Assembly: GCA_964559435.1 (NCBI GenBank)
Contig: CAZLHI010000046.1
Span: forward strand, 1-23,165
Length of the DNA: 23,165 bases
DNA from: Hebobacterum sp964559435
GTDB lineage: Bacteria > Armatimonadota > Hebobacteria > Hebobacterales > Hebobacteraceae
Direction: 5' to 3'
Below, piece after piece: positions 15,284-22,783 of the stretch. Below the pieces are notes generated by a model, which searched no databases, was not told the origin of the DNA, and saw only the letters and a program-made list of their open reading frames with translations. Positions within the stretch are counted from its first letter, which is position 1; each line of letters begins with the position of its first letter. A program made the translations under genes and the position numbers.

Positions 15284-15767
15284 TCAAGGCGGATCGAACT
15301 CGCCCCATGCGGACGTTCCGGTTTCCCAGTAGCCCGCGCTGGAATACGCATATGCAGACGAAACGCCCACGAGCCCGGCGGCGCGGGGATTGTCGTGAAT
15401 GTACGGGACGCACTCATCGAAGTCGTCCTGGTTTCTCACCACATGATCGTAGCACCGGCGCGCCCAGACACGCCCGCGCCGGGCCTCAAACTCGTTGACG
15501 CGACGGGCCGAGAGGCTGTCGATCCGTTGCAGGACGCGAGGGAGTCGATGGTCCTCGAGGAGGGTGAGCAGTATGTGATAGTGGTCTGGCATTACAACGA
15601 ACGCGTGCAGCAGAGCCGAGCCCCCCGCGCTCTGCGCAGATGAGGCGCGAGAGCATCTCAGCATGTCGTGGCTTCCCAAACCACGTGCGTGAACGCGCAG
15701 TCGTCGCGGACGCGAAGTAGGTTCTGTTCGGAAGGTCAATGCGCGGCAGTCGGCGGTATCGCTTCAT
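15284..15767 (-). pseudogene. REP-associated tyrosine transposase (RAYT, Y1/HUH family), frameshifted
   Basis: RAYTs are single-copy relatives of IS200/IS605 transposases that act on REP hairpins. The N-terminal part starts at ATG 15767 with MKRYRRL and NRTYFASA, typical of the family. The C-terminal part, one frame over, has MPDHYHILL (the HxH metal motif), the helix RVWARRCYDHVVRN with the catalytic Tyr, and YIHDNPRAAGLV. The frames join exactly if the G6 run at 15621-15626 is read as G5, giving about 160 aa: one compact RAYT with no missing segment. So it is either a recent pseudogene or a homopolymer consensus error. Inverted family B hairpins flank it at 15235-15273 and 15813-15853. No IS terminal repeats or target duplication were noticed. 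Confidence 0.8.
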
Positions 15768-15812
15768 CAAGCCAGGCTTGGCCCCCTGACTGACGGGACC
15801 GTGGTTCTTTGT

Positions 15813-15853
15813 GGCAGGAGGCAAGGCGCCGGAGGCGTCCAAGGCTCCTGCCC
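15813..15853 (-). repeat. Family B hairpin repeat (41 nt, inverted)
   Basis: GGCAGGAG (15813-15820) pairs with CTCCTGCC (15845-15852). Read on the minus strand it matches the 12214 copy along its full 41 nt with few differences. It lies about 46 bp before the RAYT start and is inverted relative to the copy on the other side. Confidence 0.75.
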
Positions 15854-15921
15854 AACAGTGGATGCGAAGGTCAGCGCGGCCATTCCGCCCGACGGGGGTG
15901 TGCGCCGGGCCGAGGTCATGG

Positions 15922-16404
15922 CTATGGCGAATCCGCTGCGGCCGCTTGCTCCCTCAACACCGGCTCCCAGATGACCCAGTGCGCATCGGGTTCCTTGGCC
16001 CAACTGCCATCGGGCAGCTTCTTGCGCCGGAGCCACTTCACACTTCCGTCAGCGAAGCCGTAGTTGTCCCCGCCGAAGTGGCGCGGCCGGTCGGGAAGTA
16101 ACTCCGGCCGTCCGACGGTGTTCCAGCCGCCATCGCTCTCGAAGAGAAAGACCACGGACTCCGGACTCCGCACCATCCTGACGACAATCCTGGGCAGGCT
16201 CGAGTTCAGGGCATAGCCTGACGGCAGATCGCGCCGCGCAGGGCACACGAGGTCGCTGGTGATTGCACTCGTTTCCACGATTCTGGCCCAGTCCGCGCTC
16301 GCCGGGTAGCGGCCCCCCATGGAAGCAGCACGATGCGTGAGGGTATCCATGACGACCCGCATATTCCCGGCGCAGGAGGAAAGCTCGCGCCCCGCGAACC
16401 GCAC
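15922..16404 (-). CDS. H-X9-DG (pseudopilin-type) C-terminal domain protein without a prepilin leader
   Basis: A 160-aa protein with the C-terminal motif H109-x9-D119-G120 (RHFGGDNYGFADGSVKWLR region) that defines the H-X9-DG/DUF1559-type proteins abundant in planctomycetes and relatives. Earlier parts also fit: SSCAGNMRVVMDTL, GRYPAS, and LVCPA...GYALNSSL. Normal members begin with a prepilin signal and long hydrophobic helix (GFTLIELLVVIAII type); none is visible here or further upstream in frame, so it may be cytoplasmic or a truncated relic. Start: GTG at 16404, with AGGA six bases upstream and eight bases past the stop of the 16413-16733 gene. The two are probably co-transcribed. Confidence 0.68.
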   Translation of the reverse strand: MRFAGRELSSCAGNMRVVMDTLTHRAASMGGRYPASADWARIVETSAITSDLVCPARRDLPSGYALNSSLPRIVVRMVRSPESVVFLFESDGGWNTVGRPELLPDRPRHFGGDNYGFADGSVKWLRRKKLPDGSWAKEPDAHWVIWEPVLREQAAAADSP

Positions 16405-16412
16405 TCGTATTC

Positions 16413-16733
16413 CTAGGCGTGATCGTCTGACCCTCGTGTCACTCTGAGCTGTGCCTGCCGCCTGTTGATGCAGAGGATCATCGGCACCAGCAAGACGAAG
16501 AACAGCGAGAAGCTTAGCCAGTAAGACCAAGCGGGGATGACGCCCAGGGTCCACAGCACGAGCGGCAAGCCGATGAGGAGAAGGCCGGACAGCCAGACGA
16601 ACACCGCGCCCTTCACCATGAACCGCCGCTCGGTGGCCGTTTCGGTGTTCCTGACGGAGCAGTAGGTCCCGAAGGCTCCTCCCAGCACGCCGAGGATCGG
16701 GCCGAGCACGGGGCCAAGGTTACCAAGGTCCAT
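16413..16733 (-). CDS. Small multi-pass membrane protein of unknown function
   Basis: A 106-aa protein with three hydrophobic segments (about residues 5-23, 38-58 and 66-86), a basic loop with RNTETATERRFM between the first two, and a charged cytoplasmic-looking tail. I have an impression of similar small proteins with a GTYxSxxNT...ER.FM core in environmental bacteria, with no assigned role. Start: ATG at 16733 behind a strong AAAGGAGG; more upstream codons are open but lack a site. It is the first gene of a likely pair with the H-X9-DG protein; whether it supplies that protein's missing membrane anchor is speculation. Stop: TAG. Confidence 0.72.
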   Translation of the reverse strand: MDLGNLGPVLGPILGVLGGAFGTYCSVRNTETATERRFMVKGAVFVWLSGLLLIGLPLVLWTLGVIPAWSYWLSFSLFFVLLVPMILCINRRQAQLRVTRGSDDHA

Positions 16734-16758
16734 CACAGTCCTCCTTTCGTCCGCCCGG

Positions 16759-16781
16759 GGGCAGGAGGCGATCCCCTGCCC
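16759..16781. repeat. REP-like hairpin
   Basis: GGGCAGG (16759-16765) pairs with CCTGCCC (16775-16781). It lies 26 bp before the small membrane-protein start and 18 nt from the GAGAGT end of the family A copy at 16798-16829. Confidence 0.55.
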
Positions 16782-16797
16782 ACCGGAGATCCCCACC

Positions 16798-16829
16798 CAA
16801 CTCTCGCGCCGGGAGGGGGGCGCGTCAAG
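16798..16829 (+). repeat. Family A dispersed repeat (variant)
   Basis: CAACTCTCGCGCCGGGAG is identical to the 8335 copy. The other half has drifted to a G-rich stretch ending CGCGTCAAG, so the minus strand reads TTGACG. Confidence 0.75.
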
Positions 16830-16892
16830 CGCAGAGGTGGACGGGCCACACTGAGCGGGAAGACTGCGGACTGCCGACCAGATGTACCCCGG

Positions 16893-17828
16893 TCACGCGA
16901 ACAGCAGGACATGCACCCCCCAATACGCCACCGCGGGGGCCAGCGCCAGCACCGCCGGCAGCAGCCCCTTGGCCCAGAAGCGGTAGTAGCGCTTGAGCTG
17001 CGGGCGTGTCTCGGGATTGCGGCCGGAGGCCTTCCACGCGCCGGACCAGACGAGCGGCACCATCAGCTTGAGCAGAGCGCCCGCGGCCGCGATGGCGAAT
17101 ACTCCGCTCATGAGCCACTCGGGCGGCGCCCACTTCAGCATCGCATCGAGTTCACCTGGCGAGGGGGGCGCGCCGAGCAGGAGCCACAGTGGGCTCAGGC
17201 CATACACCACGGCGGCGAGGAACGAGAGCCACCAGATCAGGTGTGCCCCCGACACCTCCACCCGCAGCCAGTGACGATCCTCCCATTCATCCCGCTGCAC
17301 CACCTGAGGCGCGAGCCGGGCCGCGACTCGCGTCGGCCCCGCCGCCTCCCCGGCCGCCTGCGCCACTTGCCCGGCCGTCTTCTCCCATATCTCCGACCCC
17401 AGTGAGAGATACATCAGGGCAGCGTCCGCGGCCTCGTCGCTTCCCGCGGCCCGCCGCAGACGTCGCTCCGCCGACCTCACCACCAGCAATCCCGCCGCCA
17501 GAAGTGCCATCCCTACGCCCAGGCCGACGCCGAGCAGTGCGAGGCCGCCCCCGAGAGGCGGCTCCCAATCGCTCACCACGGCCGGCCCCGCACGGGACAG
17601 CCATGACCTGCCGAAGGAACACAGCAGGGTGAGCAGCGTAAGCCCCACCGCGACGGGGCCCACCGCGCCGATCCCGAGACCGACCTGGCGGAACCGACGG
17701 ACCCGCTGCCATTCCTGCTCGCCCACTCTTCGCCGGACCGCCTCGGCGGCCTCGGCCAGCGAACCCGCGAACTCCTGGAGCTCCTTCTCCTCCTGCGTCT
17801 TCTCCCACTCGTCCTTCCCGATTCTCAT
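16893..17828 (-). CDS. Five-helix membrane protein of unknown function
   Basis: A 311-aa protein. The first 60 residues are highly charged and helical, possibly a short coiled coil, and probably cytoplasmic. Five hydrophobic segments follow at about 62-84, 100-126, 202-225, 244-268 and 288-310, with a charged segment of about 75 residues between the second and third. No transport, enzyme or signalling motif is recognisable. Start: ATG at 17828 after a GGGGGGAG leader; 81 further upstream bases are open in frame. A family A repeat lies about 97 bp upstream and another just downstream. It is on the same strand as the two following small genes, but 159 bp and repeats separate them. Confidence 0.72.
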   Translation of the reverse strand: MRIGKDEWEKTQEEKELQEFAGSLAEAAEAVRRRVGEQEWQRVRRFRQVGLGIGAVGPVAVGLTLLTLLCSFGRSWLSRAGPAVVSDWEPPLGGGLALLGVGLGVGMALLAAGLLVVRSAERRLRRAAGSDEAADAALMYLSLGSEIWEKTAGQVAQAAGEAAGPTRVAARLAPQVVQRDEWEDRHWLRVEVSGAHLIWWLSFLAAVVYGLSPLWLLLGAPPSPGELDAMLKWAPPEWLMSGVFAIAAAGALLKLMVPLVWSGAWKASGRNPETRPQLKRYYRFWAKGLLPAVLALAPAVAYWGVHVLLFA

Positions 17829-17900
17829 CCGACTCCCCCCTTTCCAGCGCTCCGGCCGCGCCGTTCCGAAGGGCTGAGGCCCAGAGACAGCAGCCAAGTT

Positions 17901-17955
17901 CCTGCCCAACAGCCTTCCGCTCTGAACTCTCGCGCCCGGACCGAGCGGCTGTCAA
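17901..17955 (+). repeat. Family A repeat followed by a half family B hairpin
   Basis: AACTCTCGCGCCCGGA...GTCAAG (17925-17955) is a family A copy with TTGACA on the minus strand, 17 nt from CGAGAG. At 17901-17907 (minus strand) GGGCAGG follows, 18 nt from the GAGAGT block, with no matching second arm. Confidence 0.65.
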
Positions 17956-18087
17956 GGGTCTCGGACCGGCGGGAGGCACGCTCCATCGCCGGGCACATGG
18001 ACCAGGCGGGCAGGACCGCCGGCCCGACCGGGCGAACGGCGAAGACTGGACATAGGCCGGGATCTCGGTGTCGGGAGGCGAGGTGTC

Positions 18088-19974
18088 ATGCGATTCAGGA
18101 CGATGGTGCTCGGGTTTGTGGCGGCGGGGCTACTGTTCTGTCACATCGCTGGCGTGGGCGATGTCGAACGGGCAGCGCAGCCCCTCCTCTCCTTCGGCGT
18201 GGTCGCCGATATCCAGTACGCCGACCGAGACACAGCATCGGGGCGGCACTTCCGCGCTTCACTGGGGAGGCTCGAGGAGTGTGTCGCCGATCTGAACTCC
18301 CGCCATCTCGACTTCACCATCCAGCTCGGCGATCTCATCGACCGCGATGCGGCCAGCTTCGACTGGATACTGCCTGTGTTCGATCGCCTCACCATGCCGC
18401 GCTACCACGTGCTCGGCAATCATGACTTCCCCATGCCGCGGGAGCGGGTCCTCAGCAAGCTCGGCCTGGAGGCCGCCTACTACAGCTTCTCCTATGAGGG
18501 GTGGCGCTTCGTGGTGCTGGACACGGTGGACATCGCCATGGGCGGCGGGTGGCCGGAGGAGAGCGAGAACTACCGGCAGGCGCGCCAATGGGTGGAGAAG
18601 CTCCGGGCCGAAGGCATGTCAGAGGAGGAGACCTGCAATCGGTGTGGCGTCGGCGAGGAGCAGAAGCGGTGGCTGAGAGACACCTTGAGGCAGGCCCGCG
18701 AGCGCGGCGAGAGGGTCATCGTCTTCGGCCACATACCGATAGTGGCGGCCCCCCGCTGGGAGTGGGCCTCCTTCCACAACCACGAGGAGATCCGAGAGGT
18801 GCTGGCGTCCGCCGGCTGCGTCGTCGCCTACTTCAGCGGCCACGATCATAAGGGCGGCTACGCCTATCGGGATGGAACCCACTACATCACAGTCGAGGGC
18901 ATGGTGCAGGGGCCAGACGAAACCGCCTACGCCACCGTCGATCTGTTCGACGACCGGCTCGAGATTGGCGGCGTCGGCAGGACGCCGAGTCGTGAGCTGG
19001 CGCTGCCCAAGGACGTCGCCCCGGCCGGCCTCGGCTCCGAAATGGATGAAGAGAAGGAGGAGGCAGTGAAGCTCGAGCCCTTGCCCAAGGGCATCTCCAC
19101 TTGGGTCTACCACTATAGTGACGGCGTATCGAGGCAGGTGCACAACTTCAACTCCCGGGCGCAGCCACATCTCAGGTTCAGATATTTCTTCCCTTCGGCC
19201 GGCTGGGTCGGTTTCTCCGGTGAGAAGGGAGAGGCCGAGGTGGGCTACAACAGCGAAGCCGTCAGCGCCTACGCTCGGACGCTGCCGCCCGGCACGTTGA
19301 TCATGCCCATCGTGGGCGGCAGAGCCGATAAGGGCGAATTCAGCGGCTGGACCGATGAGCAGTACCGCGAGGCCGCACGCAAGGTGGCGAAGCATATCAT
19401 CGACGACCCCCATGCGGCCGGAGTGCAGATCGACATAGAGCCGTTCAGGCCCGACCACCTGCCCTTCTACCGACATCTGACGGAGATGCTCAATGCCGAG
19501 GGCAAGTACTGCACCATGTTCGTGGGCCCCAAGCGGAAAGACCTTTTGACCAAGATCTTCCAGTCCTGCAATGTCGTCGTCATGTCCGGCTATGACCTCA
19601 ACGGAGAAGGCATGGAGCTGAACGCCTACCGGGCCGCCATGAAGGGATCAGTCGCCAGGTTCCAGCAGGTGGCCGAAGAGACGGGCGGGCACTACATGAT
19701 CGGGATACCGGCGGCGGCCTCCTGGGGAGAGTTCGAGTACATCGCGGGCGGGGACGGCGGCCGGGTCGAGACAGGGGTCAAACAGGAGGAGTACGTGCGG
19801 GCCGCGGTCGATGCCGTCAAGCCTTATCATGAGTGCCCGCACTACATCGGCGTTTCCTTGTGGCACATGTCCGACCCGGAGAAGGACTTCGAGGAGCCCG
19901 AGAAGGCCACCCGACGCACCAAGTTCCCAAACATCGTCCGGGAGAGCGTCTGGAAGATACTGGAGAGCTACTGA
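18088..19974 (+). CDS. Secreted fusion: ADPRibase-Mn-like phosphoesterase plus TIM-barrel-like domain
   Basis: A 628-aa exported protein (signal peptide about residues 1-21). Residues 33-300 are a calcineurin-type metallophosphoesterase: VADIQYAD (Asp41/Gln43), LGDLID (Asp82), LGNHD (110-113), FGHIP (His215) and SGHDH (250-254). DIQYAD with Gln in place of His is the hallmark of the Mn-dependent ADP-ribose/CDP-alcohol diphosphatase group. After an acidic linker (318-330), residues 335-628 form a second domain with AAGVQIDIEPF (Glu451), which recalls the DxDxE strand of GH18-like barrels, then strand/helix units such as CTMFVGPKR, VVVMSGYDL and IGVSLWHM. A cleavage role on a phosphorylated glycan or polyol is speculative. 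Start: ATG at 18088 behind GGGAGGCGAGG. Transcribed alone. Confidence 0.82.
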   Translation: MRFRTMVLGFVAAGLLFCHIAGVGDVERAAQPLLSFGVVADIQYADRDTASGRHFRASLGRLEECVADLNSRHLDFTIQLGDLIDRDAASFDWILPVFDRLTMPRYHVLGNHDFPMPRERVLSKLGLEAAYYSFSYEGWRFVVLDTVDIAMGGGWPEESENYRQARQWVEKLRAEGMSEEETCNRCGVGEEQKRWLRDTLRQARERGERVIVFGHIPIVAAPRWEWASFHNHEEIREVLASAGCVVAYFSGHDHKGGYAYRDGTHYITVEGMVQGPDETAYATVDLFDDRLEIGGVGRTPSRELALPKDVAPAGLGSEMDEEKEEAVKLEPLPKGISTWVYHYSDGVSRQVHNFNSRAQPHLRFRYFFPSAGWVGFSGEKGEAEVGYNSEAVSAYARTLPPGTLIMPIVGGRADKGEFSGWTDEQYREAARKVAKHIIDDPHAAGVQIDIEPFRPDHLPFYRHLTEMLNAEGKYCTMFVGPKRKDLLTKIFQSCNVVVMSGYDLNGEGMELNAYRAAMKGSVARFQQVAEETGGHYMIGIPAAASWGEFEYIAGGDGGRVETGVKQEEYVRAAVDAVKPYHECPHYIGVSLWHMSDPEKDFEEPEKATRRTKFPNIVRESVWKILESY

Positions 19975-20116
19975 CAAGCGCTGGGCTCGCCGGCAGGCGC
20001 GCTTGCTAAGCCGCAGTGGCGCATCCTGCCTCTCTCACGAGCGAACGACGCGCCTTCCGTCGCTTCGGCTGGCCCGCTGCCCAAGCGGCTTCAGACCCAA
20101 CACATGCTTGCCGGGC

Positions 20117-20398
20117 TCATTCCTCGCTCGTGCTTTCCACCAAATCGACGTGCACGAACTCCCGATCTCCGCCGTCGGGCCACACCCATACATCGCCGGT
20201 GGCGGTGTCCACCAGGTAGCGATCCCACCTTGCGGGGATGCCCCCTTGGCTGTGGTTGGGCAAGGCCACGAACTGGAACCGCCCCTCCGTGCCGGTGCCC
20301 TGCACGACGTCGGAGGGTCCCGTTGACTCCATCGACAGCGCCCAGACCGTGCCCGCGAGGAGCAGCAACGCCAGCACTGCCAACACCATCGCCTTCAT
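20117..20398 (-). CDS. Small secreted protein of unknown function
   Basis: A 93-aa protein with a clear signal peptide (MKAMVLAVLALLLL..., about 21 residues). The mature part includes FQFVALPNHSQGG and YLVDTATGDVWVW, a beta-hairpin pattern seen in short exported domains that end with a printed or measured value. No enzyme motif. Start: ATG at 20398 behind GGAGG at seven bases. It converges with the phosphoesterase fusion gene and diverges from the gene at 20535. Confidence 0.72.
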   Translation of the reverse strand: MKAMVLAVLALLLLAGTVWALSMESTGPSDVVQGTGTEGRFQFVALPNHSQGGIPARWDRYLVDTATGDVWVWPDGGDREFVHVDLVESTSEE

Positions 20399-20447
20399 GC
20401 TCGACCTCCTGCGTTTGTTCGCTGCTCCAGTAGCTTAGCGAATAAGC

Positions 20448-20466
20448 GGGCAGGAGGCAAGTCGCC
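20448..20466 (-). repeat. Half copy of family B repeat
   Basis: GGGCAGGAGGCAAGTCGCC matches the first half of the copy at 15813 (17 or so of 19 positions); the second arm is absent. It lies between two divergent small secreted-protein genes. Confidence 0.45.
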
Positions 20467-20534
20467 GATGCCCAATAGCCATGCTGAGAAAGGGCTCGTG
20501 CCCGACGAACTCTCGTAGAGTGAAGGAGGCGGAA

Positions 20535-21212
20535 GTGAAACGGCCGTGCTCCGCGGTGTTCCGGCCCTCGTGCGCGTTGACTGTGGTTCTGGCTGTGTTA
20601 GTGTGGTGCGGCCCGCCTGCCGCCCTCGCGGCAGAGGAACAGGTGGCTGAAGAAACGTCGGAGGCGGCGGCCCTGCCCGAGTGGGCACCGGAGGACCCCT
20701 CCAAGGAGTTCCTGCGAGGAGTCGAGGTGCTGGGGTTCATCTCCAAGGAGGAAGTGCTGCCGGAGGGCGCTGGCGCGGAGGCGGAGGCCTTCCTGACGGC
20801 GATGATGGAGATTCTGTGGCCCCGATCATTCGAGCTGTTCGGCTCTCTCAGTGATGAGCAGGCCGAAAAGTTCCTCGCCGAGCGGGAGATCCACCTCCCC
20901 ATTCCGTCGCTGCCCCCGAGCCAGAAGGCCGCGCTGGACAAGTGGCTCAAAGCCGTGGACGAAGTGATTGCTCGCGCCCCCGAAGCCATCCGGCCGGCGG
21001 ACGAGACGCTCGCAAAGGGAGGCTACCTCGCGCTGCTCCGCGAGGTAGGGGCGGCGGCCGATCTCTCAAACGTGGACGTGGGCTTCGGCCAGAGAGGCAG
21101 AGTGGTTGGGGTCTACTTCTGGATCAAGCCGTTTGCAGGCGGCAAGGGCCCGATCATCAACAACGACTTCGCACGGCTGAAGGCGAAAGAGGCGCCGCCG
21201 AGCGGGGAGTGA
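20535..21212 (+). CDS. Exported protein of unknown function
   Basis: A 225-aa protein with a signal peptide (hydrophobic core about residues 12-31, AALA-A cleavage pattern). The mature part begins with an acidic stretch, then helical segments and a C-terminal strand-rich part with VGVYFWIKPF. I recognise no domain or catalytic residues. Start: GTG at 20535, preceded by GAAGGAGG at a suitable distance; 54 upstream bases are open but have no ribosome-binding site. Confidence 0.68.
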   Translation: MKRPCSAVFRPSCALTVVLAVLVWCGPPAALAAEEQVAEETSEAAALPEWAPEDPSKEFLRGVEVLGFISKEEVLPEGAGAEAEAFLTAMMEILWPRSFELFGSLSDEQAEKFLAEREIHLPIPSLPPSQKAALDKWLKAVDEVIARAPEAIRPADETLAKGGYLALLREVGAAADLSNVDVGFGQRGRVVGVYFWIKPFAGGKGPIINNDFARLKAKEAPPSGE

Positions 21213-21318
21213 TGGGTGTTCCGCTGCTTCGCGTAGCCTGCCAAATAAGCGCGGCACGAGGCCCTTCGACGCGCTCACGGTGAACACGCTCCCTCCCGAC
21301 GGCCCCGTGTCAGGGTAC

Positions 21319-22533
21319 CTATGATGCGCGGCTCGCCGCCCCCTTCGATCGGCGCGTTCGGCCCCTGTGGGCCCTGCGCGTGAGCCAGCGGGCCACCGCG
21401 CAGGCTATCCGCCGACCGATCTCGCGGTAGTCGTCCCGGCTCTCCCACTGCCCGTCGTTCATAGGCTGATAGGCGGTCTCGATGGTTACGCCCAGGGTCT
21501 TGTCCAACTCGTCCCAGGCCCATGAACTCAGGTTGTGCCTCAGATCCCAGCGTACGCCGTACTCGGGCACCACTCCCAGCCGCTCGGGCGGCTGCTCGGG
21601 GATCTGCGCGCAGATGCACTCCTGTAGGGTTTGCGCCGCCTCCCGCTGCGTCTTCGGTCGATTCGTGCGGGGGTGCATCATGTACATCCGGGTTTCGCCG
21701 CCTCCCGGGCCGTGCAGGTCCAGCACCAATCGTCGCGATCTCCCCTCCGCGAAGTAGCGCATGTCCTGCTGAATGGCCCCCACCTCCGGCCGCATCGGCA
21801 TGTCGGCCCAGGCTCGGTTGAAGTCGATGGGGAAGGAGTCCTTCCCGTAGTTCCCCTCCACCGCGCCGTCGAGGTCCACAAACGGCACCGCCCACCACTC
21901 GATTCGCCGCAGCCGCCCCGGCGGGTCCTCCGCGGCCACCGCCCGCAGGATCCCGTCGAGCACCCACGTGCCAGGCACTTCGCCCGCGTGCTGGCGTGCC
22001 ACGATGTACGCCCCGGGCCGGCCCGGCCGCCTCTTGTCTGCCGCGGCGTGAAGGCGAACAAGCTCCCGGCCCTTTCCCGTCAGCCCGATCGCCTCCGAAT
22101 CCCAAAAGGCTTTCGTGGTCTTGAGAGTGGCCTTCAAGTCATCCGGGCCATAGGGATAGCAGAAGGCCGCCTGGACGCGGCGGCAGGGGGTGGGCGTGGT
22201 GAAGATGAGGAAGTGCCCGCCGAGCGGCCGCTCGTGGACCTGCACCTTCTTCACTCGCCGCCAGTCGCCGCCGTCCAGCCGCACCACCGGCCGCACATTC
22301 TCCATCGCCTCCGCGCTGCTGGTGCCCAGGCACAGGTGCGCGTTCATCCAGGCGAAGCGAACCTTGCGGCCGCCCGCGCCGGCGCACTCGAGGTTGAACC
22401 ACAGGCGCTCCGTGCCGCTGCGGGGCTCGGACATGAACTCGACCACCCACTGTCCGCGCTGCCGCCGCACGTCGAGCACGGCCCCGTTGCCGGACACTGA
22501 CGCCGGGCCGACCCGCATGGTGCGCGCACTCAT
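21319..22533 (-). CDS. M14-like zinc carboxypeptidase
   Basis: A 404-aa protein. Residues about 1-135 form a beta-sandwich-like domain, as in cytosolic carboxypeptidase-type M14 enzymes; residues about 140-390 are the peptidase. Zinc ligands are His182 and Glu185 in RQHAGEVPG and His274 in LDLHGPGG; DFNRAW (237-242) is the substrate-carboxylate Asn-Arg motif; Glu352 in VTIETAY is the catalytic base. All key residues are present, so an active enzyme removing C-terminal residues from a peptide or amidated product is likely. No signal peptide is seen, so it is predicted cytoplasmic. Start: ATG at 22533 behind GGAGGGA. A candidate promoter lies at 22577-22605. Confidence 0.87.
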   Translation of the reverse strand: MSARTMRVGPASVSGNGAVLDVRRQRGQWVVEFMSEPRSGTERLWFNLECAGAGGRKVRFAWMNAHLCLGTSSAEAMENVRPVVRLDGGDWRRVKKVQVHERPLGGHFLIFTTPTPCRRVQAAFCYPYGPDDLKATLKTTKAFWDSEAIGLTGKGRELVRLHAAADKRRPGRPGAYIVARQHAGEVPGTWVLDGILRAVAAEDPPGRLRRIEWWAVPFVDLDGAVEGNYGKDSFPIDFNRAWADMPMRPEVGAIQQDMRYFAEGRSRRLVLDLHGPGGGETRMYMMHPRTNRPKTQREAAQTLQECICAQIPEQPPERLGVVPEYGVRWDLRHNLSSWAWDELDKTLGVTIETAYQPMNDGQWESRDDYREIGRRIACAVARWLTRRAHRGRTRRSKGAASRAS

Positions 22534-22576
22534 ATCGCTGTTCCCTCCCTCGCATGGCACATCGTCAGCATGGCAG

Positions 22577-22605
22577 ATGCTATGACTATGCGAGGAAAGG
22601 GTCAA
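22577..22605 (-). promoter_or_regulatory. Candidate sigma-70-type promoter of the M14 peptidase gene
   Basis: Minus strand TTGACC (22605-22600) and TAGCAT (22582-22577) are 17 nt apart; matches to consensus are five and four of six. The transcript would start near 22570, about 37 nt before the ATG. The rest of 22534-22783 shows nothing else I can support. Confidence 0.5.
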
Positions 22606-22783
22606 GCGGACACGAGCCGGTGCCCATCCTCTCAGGGGCCGAAGCGCGCCGGCGGACGAGGAATCGGAAGCGGGCCAGCCAACTGAGAGGCCTCTCTGCG
22701 TCGTGCCACCGCCGCGTGAGAGGTCATTGTCAGCGACCCGCGCGCAGGCGTGCGGCCGATAGCCACCAACGCCGGGCTGCGCG

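Noticed and set aside
15284..15739. A complete RAYT gene starting upstream in the C-terminal frame
   Set aside because: The first 40 or so residues of that frame are nonsense for the family. The true N-terminus lies in the next frame from ATG 15767.
2697..17955. CRISPR array
   Set aside because: The repeats are scattered over kilobases in both orientations with no regular spacers, and no cas genes are present.
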